Of a DNA stretch of 64,000 nt, positions 37,301 through 49,300 are shown in pieces (within the stretch, counting starts at the first letter, position 1; each line of letters begins with the position of its first letter). The translations under genes and the position numbers were made by a program. Source of the stretch: Sinonovacula constricta (Eukaryota > Mollusca > Bivalvia > Cardiida > Solecurtidae); the NCBI GenBank assembly GCA_007844125.1, contig CM017571.1, forward strand, positions 26,006,940 through 26,070,939, given 5' to 3'. Below the pieces are notes generated by a model. That model searched no databases. It saw only the letters and a list, made by a program, of their open reading frames with translations, and had not been told where the DNA came from.

Positions 37301-40300
37301 TCCGGTGCTTGTGTCTGGTGTTATGTGTTGGACAATGTTCTTTTATATTGAACTGCATATTTGAATCATATGGAACGCTATCCTCCATCATCTTCATTGA
37401 TACTGTTGTCATAATCGTTACATCAATTTGGTGTAATATATTCTAGTTTGGTGCTTGTATCACCTTGTTGTGTCGCCTGAAAAGGCGACATATAGGGATG
37501 ACTTTGTCGGCGGCTGCGTCTGCGTCGGCATCCGGATTTCCTTGTCCGGAGCCTAACTTTGTCACCGTAGGTCCAAATGACTCCAAACTTGGTATGCATG
37601 TTTCTGGCAATGACTCGAAGTGCAGTGCACAAGAACCGTAACTCTATCTTGTTCCGTTTTTGAATTATACCCCTTTGATTGATTTTTATAGAGCATTTCT
37701 TGTCCGGAGTGTAACTTTGTCACCGTAGGTCCAAATGACTCCAAACTTGGTATGCATGTTTCTGGCAATGATTCAAAGTGCAGTGCACAAGAACGGTAAC
37801 TCTACCTTGTTCTGTTTTTGTGTTATTCCCCTTTGATTTTTATAGAACATTTCTTGTCCGGAGCCTAACTTTGTCACCGTAGGTCCAAATGACTCCAAAC
37901 TTGGTATGCATGTTTCTGGCAATGACTCAAAGTACTGTGCACAAGAAGGGTCACTCTACCTTCTTCCGTTTTTCAGTTATTCCCATTTGAATGATTTTTA
38001 GTGCATTTTTTGCAAAGGGCATAACTTGTTGTGCATGTTTTTTGCAATGAGACAATTAAAACGTTATTATATATGTGAATTTTGTGTAAATACATTGCTA
38101 ATATCTGTACAACAAAAAACTAATTAACATTTTTTTTGTCGACTAACAAAATTTTCTTCAGGCGACACATCCGACTCGCGGAGTTCTAGTTATTGCTATG
38201 TTGTAGTGCACTGTTGGCACTACTTGGGCATTTTTCTGGGTCTCTTCATTAAAAATCTTAGCTAGACATCACTGTAATGACCATGATTGTGTTAATGAAA
38301 TGTATATTTTGTATCTGAACTGAATAAGATTTGTACTAAATATACTGATCAAAGATTGCTAATAATCACTTTTTTGACAATGGATATGTTATATATATTA
38401 TCACTTTATAAAAAAAGTTTGCTTAAAAAAATAAAATGAACAGGTATTTGGACCTCTATGCATGAATTGCAGTTATTGATATGATATGTACACTTTAGAT
38501 GGGAAGCATGTTGCCACAACTTAAAAAAAATAGTATAAGTTATAAATGTGGTCCTAAGCAAATTTTGAGTAGTTTGTATAAATACCATACACATAGATCT
38601 TGTCAGGTCTTTGTACCAAATGTGAATATGTTTTTCAGTGTTTTTACTCAATATAAGCATTGCTATTTAAGTTTTACTCTCTTACATGTGTGATATGCAA
38701 TGAATTATACTTGCCTTGTTTTAAGGTGACCCTTGGGTAAAGGTGAAGTTACAGGCAAAAACGAACACAATTGCTGTTACGTTATTGATTGTTTGCTGTG
38801 ATAGATCTGTCTAGTCAATTGTATTAGGTGCCTTGTCAATATTTTCCATCCAGGGATAGTAGTTGGAAGCATTGTGCAGGGCTGCACAGTAGTTTTAGAA
38901 ACATGGAACCTGATTATCATCTTGATGGTATTGTAGAAACACAAAATCCTGATTATTTGAGGACAGTGTACCATGCTGTGGTAACCAGACATATTGCTTG
39001 AAGAGTAGATCTGGATAAGACAGCTACCAGCCTTGAATAGCTCATTGCTAACCCCCCAAGCAAATATAAGGTATTGTCCTGGTTAGTTGGTCAAATGTCA
39101 AGTCTGGTTGTATGCAGAGTGAAGGCAGACTTAAATCTGTTTCAGAATAGCTCTATAACTGAATGATTATTGGTGAAACAAGAAGCCAGACAAACAGCAG
39201 TATCTCCATTGTACAATAATGCAATGTAACCAAATATACTTAATTCTTGAAAAATGGTCTCATGAAAATATTTTCTGTATGTGCTTAAGAATATCCTTAA
39301 AGAATGATGTTGGTCAGTGTTATTAGATGCACAGTGAGTTAGCAAGTCTTTTTTTGCACTATTTTATTAGAAAATAAGCAGTTAAGATAATTGTTCTATT
39401 TTCAGCCTTCTAAAAATAAACATGCATGTAATTAAGTTTTTAACAAAAGTAAGCAAATGGAAAAGACGCGCTCTCAGCCTGGCTAGTCTTTTAATTATTA
39501 TAGTACATCCATTGCATGCTTGCAAGTTATTAGTAAATGCTTCCGTATTTTTAATGATGCTATTTTTTACCCATACTTCACTGTCTGAAATTGTAATTAC
39601 TCTGCCACTGCCTTCGATCTCCCATGCAGTCATTTCCTTACGTTTATTCTACATAAGGAGCAAAACTAAACTGATCTATCTTAGATAGTCTTATTTATAT
39701 GCTTTCTAGAAAGTGACAGAGCATTACTGCTATATCTGGTATGGTTTGCTAAAGAAGTTACAGCTTTATTGTTTGAATTTCATAACTGGACCTGGTAGCA
39801 CAGTAGTGAGAGTGTCAGCCTCAGGGATGCCCTGGGATTGATCCCAAGCTCCTTCGCATTTAAGCAAATAAGGGTAGTTCCACAACTGATTGTCCCGGTG
39901 TCAGGATAATGTGACTGGGTGTGGTAACATTCCAGGTGTTCAAAGCATGCTATACACAGTGAAGACACCACTGTATCTGCTTCTAGAAGACATTGTGTCC
40001 AAATAACTGAAATACTGTTATTGGAACTATATACTCATAAAAACAAACAACTGTATATTTTGGATTAAACAGTTCACCACAACAATGATGTTGGTGGAAA
40101 TAGTTTTTTTCTTTTTAGGTTAATAAAAGTCACTTGCTGATGTTTCTTATTCAATGTGGACTCCTTACTTGCAGAAAAAATGTCTCCATTGTGATGTTTG
40201 GTAAAGCCAAATGTTAACTCCCAAAATACTTTTACAGAAAAATGTTCCGATTCCTTCATTTTAACAGGCCAGTGATACCTGCATATTTGATGACATTTGA

Positions 40301-43300
40301 TGATAATGCATTGGCATCACCTAACAACTCTTATCATACTTTGTAATGCCTTTACTGTTTTAGGTATTAAAGGGCTTAAATTGTAAAGCATTGAAATCCA
40401 CTTGCTCCAATTACCTTGACATTAATTTACATTCTTATATTAATTTACCTTCCTTCATTACCATGTATCTTGACCTTGTTTTTAAGCTTATAACAGGGGT
40501 ATAGAAATCGGCCAGAAGCCGGTAAAATAAACCGGCTATTTGAACATAATCACCAGGTACATTTTCTGCAAATACAAAAATAAATTACATAATTTTTTTC
40601 GAGATGGTCTTTTTGGTGTTGCCCCCTTACCCCCAGAACCCCCTTCTACTTTTCTAATTTTTCCTCCTACTTAAAAACATAACTATACCCCTGTTGTAAC
40701 CTTAATAATTCTGACAATTGTCCTTAGTACCTTGACATTCTCTTGGCATCTCCTAGTATCCTTAGATCCTTAGTTTCCAAGTATTTACAGATATTTCTTC
40801 TACAACAATTCAAATGGATAATTGGCCGCAATGCTGATGATTCCAGTAAGAAAGTTGTTATTGTTCATGCTCAGTTACTTTCAGGCAATAACTTTAAAGC
40901 TCTCTTTGGGCATAAAATATTAATAAGCTCTGGTTCTTCCAGTTGCTTTAACTAAAGATCCAACAGGATAATCTGGTAGGAGAAGAGAACATAAACTCTG
41001 AGTGGAAAAAATGAAAATTGAGGTACCAGTTATAGTCACAACATTTTTCTCTTTAGCTGCTTGCTGCATGGTTTTGAGTGTTAGTGCAGTCGAGAACTTT
41101 GATATTGTGTCTTCAAACTGACCATCTGTGGTTCTACTCAGACATTTTGGTCTTCCTCCATAGATACTCAGCTGAATATTACCAATGTGACTCCAAATTA
41201 TGTGTGATGTAACATACAGACAAAATCATATAACAATTTAATAGCCAGCATGAGCTGGGCACATATTAGGCAGATAAATTGAGATTGGTGTTTTTGCACA
41301 CCAAATAATTTAGTTAAGTCAGTCTGGACTGCAGTTCTCCTCATTTGTTGTTAAACATTATGATATAAGACACTGAGAACGGTAAATATTTCCCATGCTT
41401 AACCTTTTATATCTAAATGACAAAATTTGGGCATTTTATTTTTGGAGAATCTTAGACAATCTGGCTGGGTAAAGAATATAAAGAGCAGTAAGATCTCCAA
41501 GTCTTTAATGGTAGCTGCTTTATCTTAGGCTATCATTATTTTTTTACTCTTAAATCCATAAATTACTTTGTCTCAATGTGTGTCTCTAGTGTTTCCTTTT
41601 AGACATATGTCTGGAGTCTTCCTTCACCAATAATAGCTAGACAATCATTTAATAGCAATAATTATATTGTGTGATATATTTTAGAATAAATATACCCAAG
41701 CAAAATGCTGGTTTATGACCCTGGCTAGGCTGCCTTTATTGCTAAGCTGTACAAATCTTGTGTAAAATTAGATATAGCGGACCTGGTAGCACAGTCTGTA
41801 GAGTGTCGGCTCCAGGTAGGAGAGGCCACAGGTTTGATCCCGGGCCGCATACATTGTCGTTAAAAATGGTAGTGGTATAGCTCCCTTGCTAACGCTCAAG
41901 CAAATATAAGGGTAGTTCTACGATTTGTTGGCCTGGTTGCAGGATCATGTGACTGGGTGTGGTATCAAGTCAGGCATTCAAGGCATGCGATACACAGTGA
42001 AGGCAGCACCATATCTGCTTCAAGTGGACACTGTCTCCAGATTACTGAAATACTGTTGGTGGGATGATAAACCCAATAAAACAAACAAACAAATAATATA
42101 AGATAACAAACAACATGCAAAGGTTACAAATATTTGAGACAAATCCTGAGCAAATAGTGCAGATCCTGATTAAATATCTGCCAATGGGAGCGGGATGATC
42201 AGGGTCTTTGCTATTTGCCTAAGCCAGGAAAATTTGTGTTTTAAAGGATAAACACTTTATTGCTTTCTGCATATAAAAATTAGAACAATATTTTTTGTGT
42301 AGGAACAACATTAGGCATTCATTCGTTTCATTTTACTTAGGTTAAATGTTGGAAAATGTATAACAATCATGGGGGCGAAAAAAGAATGTGTGGAATTCCT
42401 TTCTGCTTAGCAGTATTCATTCAAACCAGCCATTTGTTTGGGATCTAACTTCACCATTATAGCTGGACCTTGCTTTAATGAGCATAATTGTGTCACTGTG
42501 ATTTTAAGCTCAAAACTAGCATGATGCTTAGTACTAACTCTAAGATAGTCCTTTATTTAAATGGCGGTAGTTAGCCAAAGTGATCCTGCTTCATAAACAG
42601 TTGAAAGCTTTTCACTTAATAAGAGTTGAGGTAACTTCCTGATGGCCTACTTTGCACAGTGGTGCTCCCATGGCATCAGTAATTTCCTTTATAACAATAA
42701 AAGCTAGATATTGCCAAAAATTATATCGCTTTGATTTAAGTAAAAAATAATATTATTATTAAAAAACTTTCCTAGTGTGTCCTCATCCATCAAATCTTTT
42801 TATTAATTATAACAATTATAATTGTGTTGGTGCAATAAAAATAGCCCTCCAAATATATGTGACCAAATGGTCAGGGTTGTGCCTGAGGCCAAACTGTTAA
42901 GAGTCAGTGACTTGAAACTCCTCAGCCCCTCAATGTGTGGGTTCAAGTCCTAGTCAGGCATGAACATCCATGTGGGGAGATTTTCCAGCTTACATGCTGT
43001 GCAGCGGTGGTTCTACCCAGGCATAAATCTGGTGTCTTCCTCAGCCAACTGAGCTGTAAAAAATTGTGTCACTATGATGTATTTCTAAAATAAACAAAAC
43101 AATAATTTATCAATAATCTACTTACCATCATAAAAACAGATTGGATAGAGATTCATTTGTCATTTTTTTTGATAACTAATGTGTCATATTGGAAGGGTTA
43201 TGAAATATTAATTTTCTAGATTTGACAAATGGCTTTGAAATTTTAGTTACTGAAATTCAATGCATGATTAATTTGATATTCATTAAGGATGAAAGCTCCT

Positions 43301-46300
43301 AAGCATTGTTAATTAATATCAGTGATTATTAAAAGAATCCATGTATTATAGAACTAAGCCTTTGATGAAAAGTGTTTGGACAGTAAAATATTGAATCAAT
43401 GGAAAATAAACATTGATCCCTATATATCATGTATGTATTAAAAATTTTATTAATGTTCATGAATTCATGTTCATTCAGTCAAGGGGATTGTTCCTGAAAG
43501 CTGATTCAAAAGGGGCATACATAATTAAAAACCCTGGCATACCACAGGGTTACTTGATGAGTGAAATGGTAATGAGAATGTTAAATATTCATTGTTTGTA
43601 TGGCATATTAATATATTCCTTTCTGTTGTTAAAAGATGAAAGGTCACATTAAAGTAAGATTATTTGATTACGGAACTGTGAGATAAATTATTGGCTTTTA
43701 ATGAATAAAATCATTGAAATAAATAGGGTTCCAGAGTATAAGATAAATGAGTTAAATCACTTTTCAGTATTTCTTTATTATTTTTTTAAATAATATTCTG
43801 TTTTCATGCAGACCTCAATGATTTTCAAAGCTTCTAATAAAAATATATTACAAAATTGAAATCTTTAAATAATTGAAGTTTTATTGTATTTTTGTTATTG
43901 TTTTATTTGTCATTAATGAAGTTATCATATCTTAATTTGAGCAATTCTCAATAAACACCAGGACATGTTGGTCACACAAGTTCTCAGACTTTCTAAAACT
44001 TCCTGACAAATATAAATCTTGATAGCAAAATTAAGACATTTTTCTTGGAAAAGACAATGATCTTTATTTAAATTTAAATCCTGAGTGGATAATGAAGGCA
44101 ACATTTTCCTTAATGGCTTAAATGTACTTGCCTCCAGTTATAAATGTAGTAGGATGTCCAGACCATGTGACTGGGTGTGATATCATGTCAGGTGTCAGGA
44201 TAATGTGACTGGGTGTGGTATCAGGTCAGGTGTCATGATAATGTGACTTTGTGTGATATCAGGTTAGGTGTCAGGATAATGTGACCGGTTGTGGTATCAG
44301 GTCATGTGTCAGGATAATGTGGCTGGGTTGGGTATCAGGTTATGTGTCAAGATAATATGACTGAGTGTGATATCAGGTCAGGTGTCGGGATAATGTGACC
44401 GGTTGTGGTATCAGGTCATGTGTCAGGATAATGTGGCTGGGTTGGGTATCAGGTTATGTGTCAAGATAATCTGACTGAGTGTGGTATCAGGTCATGTGTC
44501 AGGATAATGTGGCTGGGTTGGGTATCAGGTTATGTGTCAAGATAATCTGACTGAGTGTGATATCAGGTCAGGTGTCATCATAATGTGACTGGGTGAGGTA
44601 TCAGGTCAGGATAATCTGACTGAGTGTGATATCAGGTCAGGTGTCATCATAATGTGACTGGGTGAGGTATCAGGTCAGGATAATCTGACTGGGTGTGATA
44701 TCAGGTCAGGTGTCGGGATAATGTAACTGGGTGTGGTATCAGGTCAGGTGTCATGATAATGTGACTGAGTGTGGTATCAGGTCAGGTGTCATGACATTGT
44801 GACTATGTGTAATATCAGGTCAGGTGTCAGGATAATATGACATGGTGTGGTATCAGGTCATGTGTCATGATAATGTGACTGAGTGTGATATCAGGTCAGG
44901 TGTCAGGATAATGTGACTGGGTGTGGTATCAGGTAAGGTGTCATGATAATGTGACTGGGTGTGATATCAGGTCAGGTGTCAAGATAAAGTGACTGGGTGT
45001 GGTATCAGGTCAGGTGTCAGGATAATGTGACTGGGTGTGGTATCAGGTCAGGTGTCAAGATAATATGACATGGTGTGGTATCAGGTCATGTGTCATGATA
45101 ATGTGACTGGGTGTGGTATCAGGTCAGGTGTCAGGATAATATGACATGGTGTGGTATCAGGTCATGTGTCATGATAATGTGACTGAGTGTGATATCAGGT
45201 CAGGTGTCAGGATAATGTGACTGGGTGTGGTATCAGGTAAGTTGTCATGATAATGTGACTGGGTGTGATATCAGGTCAGGTGTCAGGATAATGTGACTGG
45301 GTGTGGTATCAGGTCAGGTGTCAGAATAATGTGACTGGGTGTGGTATCAGGTCAGGTGTCAAGATAAAGTGACTGGGTGCGATATCACATCACGTGTCAT
45401 GATAATATGACTTGGTATGGTATCAGGTCAAGTGTCAGGATAATGTGACTGGGTGTGGTATCAGGTCTGGTGTCAGGATAATGTGACTGGGTGTGGTATC
45501 AGGTCTGGTGTTAGGATAATGTGACTGGGTGTTGTATCAGGTCTGGTGTTAGGATAATGTGACTGGGTGTGGTATCAGGTCTGGTGTTAGGATAATGTGA
45601 CTGGGTATGGTATCAGGTCTGGTGTCAGGATAATGTGACTGGGTGTGGTATCAGGTCTGGTGTTAGGATAATGTGACTGGGTGTGGTATCAGGTCTGGTG
45701 TCATGATAATGTGACTGGGTGTGATATCAGGTCAGGTGTCATGATAATGTGACTGGGTGTGATATCAGGTCAGGTGTCATGATAATGTGACTGGGTGTGG
45801 TATCAGGTCTGGTGTTAGGATAATATGACATGGTGTGGTATCAGGTCTGGTGTTAGGATAATATGACTTGGTATGGTATCAGGTCAAGTGTCAGGATAAT
45901 GTGACTGGGTGTGGTATCAGGTAAGGTGTCATGATAATGTGACTGGGTGTGGTATCAGGTAAGGTGTCATGATAATGTGACTGGGTGTGGTATCAGGTCT
46001 GGTGTCATGATAATGTGACTGGGTGTGATATCAGGTCAGGTGTCATGATAATGTGACTGGGTGTGATATCAGGTCAGGTGTCATGATAATGTGACTGGTT
46101 GTGGTATCAGGTCTGGTGTTAGGATAATATGACTTGGTATGGTATCAGGTCAAGTGTCAGGATAATGTGACTGGGTGTGGTATCAGGTCTGGTGTTAGGA
46201 TAATGTGACTGGGTGTTGTTATAAGTCAGGTGTCTGGATCGTCTGGCTAGCTGTAATATCAAGTCATATGTATTGGTCAACATCTCCAAAATAAAGACCG

Positions 46301-49300
46301 GCCGCAATAGCTCAGGTGGTAGAGTATCGGCTTGCGAATTGGGAGATCGCGAGTTCAAACCACGGTCGGGTCAAACCAAAGACTTTAAAGTTGATAGTAG
46401 TGGCTTCCCTCCTTGAGCTTGGGACTAAAGGGACAGCCTTACGTCTGACTTTTCGATGTTGGTATAATGGACCGGCCGGGTTCAGTCCCTGGGCACCTCA
46501 GTGATAGAAATGTTGTTGCACAGTATCGGCAAAAATGTCAGCAAATCCCATCCCAAAATAAAGAAACTGTATTTTTTGCTTCACTTTGCAAAGCAGAAAA
46601 GTTGAGCTTTTGTCATAATCCTCTTTTTGTCATATTTTTGTTACAGTTCATTTCTCTTAAACTGTCATATTCACTTTAAATTTGGAATATTTGTATACTA
46701 TCAAAATGTCAACCCATTTCCGTAGGACAGGCAACCTAGATTTTCAGTTTTTCATGCTTATGCCACTTAGACATTTCTGTGAAGAATCAAGTTTTGTTAC
46801 AATAACTAACAGCTGAATTATTCCATTCAGCACTTGTACAAGATGACTGCACTGTTCACAGACAGCTCTTGCTTATTTCAATTTTTTTTTTATTGACAAG
46901 AATGCATTTAAGGTAGGTGTATTTTTTCCATTTCACTATCCCATAAGACAGTTACTCTTGATTCCAGCTTGATATTTTGATGATCGTCTATTTCAGTTAA
47001 CGATGAATGACTTCAGTGTACATAGGATTATAGGGCGTGGAGGGTTTGGAGAAGTGTACGGGTGTAGAAAGGCGGACACAGGAAAAATGTAAGTCTTTTA
47101 TTACATGTAAATGTTAAATGTCTTCATTCTTCGAGTCACTATGGTATCCCCATGTCCTCTTGTCAGTCACATCTGGTTCAGTAAAACCAAGGCTTGTCAT
47201 TTTCTTGATCATAGACTTGATCCAAATTTGTGTCAGTTTACCTGGTCCCATTGTCAGTCTCTCCAACATGAAGAAGTATATTGATTCTAATTGCTGACCT
47301 GCTGTTTGCTGGTAAGTTTATGCAGATGTTTGTAGGGGGTCTTCATCTGCTTGTTAATGCAGGATATTGCTATTATAACCATAATTATGTTTGTGCAAAT
47401 AAATGAAAATGTAAGTCATTGATCACAGACAAACGAAAAGGAACAAAACAGTGACTGGTTGATGGGAACATCAATAACTGAACTCTCCAGAAACAGCTCT
47501 CTAACTTTAGCTATTTGCCATTGTCAAGAACATGTGTACGAGTTTATTGACTCTTCTATGCCGTTTGCCTTAAAATAAAAAACAAAAAAATGTAAAATAG
47601 CATTTATAGAATAGACAATTATTTTAAACAAGTCAGCTAAACAAAACATTTTGGAAGTTTATGTGAGCTTTTGAACTTATTCTAGTTAATGAATTAGTGT
47701 TCCTTGTTGTTCTAAGACAACCAATGTCTGTTTGGAATGCTTGAACATAGTTTTTGTCATCTCCTATTTGCATTTCTGAATTTCTAGTTAATGAATTAAG
47801 TATTCCTTGCTGTTCTAAGACAACAAATGTCTGTTTGGAATGCTTGTCATCTCCTATTTGCATTTCTGAATAGGTTTTGAATTTGTATATCTGTAGATAT
47901 AGTGCTATAGACCTAGCTGCAAATAGTGCAGATCCTGACCAGACTACCCGGCCTACTGATCCGGATCATTACAAGATACCTGTTGGTGTGATGATAAACC
48001 AAAAATAAAAAAATACATGCTATTTGCCTATGACTCATTAATTTGTGCTTAAGATTTCACCTATTTTGACTGGTGTCTTGCATCATGTGTTGGCCCAAGG
48101 TGGTTTCAGGATTCAGAAGCAACCATGTATTGATCTTACAGAAGCTCTCTACAGAGTCTTAACCCTAATGATGCTTTCTTGGTTAAAATTCCAACATAAT
48201 TTTTAAGTTATCTGTTCAAAATGCAATGTGAAAATTAACAAAACTTGACCTATTAACAAGAGACTTAGCAGCAAACAGTGCAGATCCTGATCAGACAACT
48301 CCTCAGTGTTTTGGATGTGCACTGTTTGCCAAAGTCTGATCAATTTGTGCTACGCAGGATAAGAGTTAACCACTGTCTGCAGATTCTTTACCACTGTCAG
48401 TGACACTTGAAGATGGGCAATGTAATTAACAAGAAACACTTGCCTCAAACATTTTTTCTGTCTGTTTTTAGCTCCACGCTTTTGAAGAAAAAAAGTAGAT
48501 CTGTTGTTAGGACCCTCTTGTTGTCATTGGGATTGTTTAACTGGTCTGTTGAGGTCCATTAAATATTCCTATTTAATCTTAAAACATGGAATGGAAACCA
48601 TTTTAATAGGGCAGGTAAACATGGAATTAATTTTGTTAGAGTTATGCCCCTTATTCAACTTTTATATGCTATCCGGCACAGAGAAAAGTGGAGCACACAG
48701 TTGATGGGAAGATCTTGTTATTCTGTTGTCTTTCTGGTCAATTGCATAGATTTAGTTTGACAAAAGGACTCTTAAAAGGATTCATCTGTTGTTGTTTGCT
48801 CTCAGCTCCTTGGAAGATTTGCTTATAACATTTAATTTTAAGGTCTTTTTATCTTCAGAGACATTTGTCAATTCCATACACATTTTGGCACAAACTGAAA
48901 AAATACATTTAACCAAATTTTGGTAAAACCTAAATAGAAGAATGTGAGGCATTTTATCTCCTCATAACACCTGTCTCATTAACATGCTTCCTGTGTCTGG
49001 AGACCCATGGTCATGTGGTATAGTAGCATACTTGTCACTTCAACATGCTTCCTGTGTCTGGGGACCCATGGTCAAGTGGTATAGTAGCACACTTGTCACT
49101 TTGACATGCTTCCTGTGTCTGGGGACCCTTGGTCAAGTGGTATAGTAGCACACTTGTCACTTCGACATGCTTCCTGTGTCTTGGGGGTCCTGGTATAGTT
49201 GCACTCTTGTCACTTCAACATGCTTCCTGTGTCTGGGGACCCATGGTCAAGTGGTATTGTAGCACACTTGTCCCTTCAACATGCTTCCTGTTACTGGTGC

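Noticed and set aside
37256..37330. TTAGCTCACCTGAGATTATTC as a fourth pearl-like element start
   Set aside because: Only the first dozen bases match; neither core units nor a 3' hairpin end follow.
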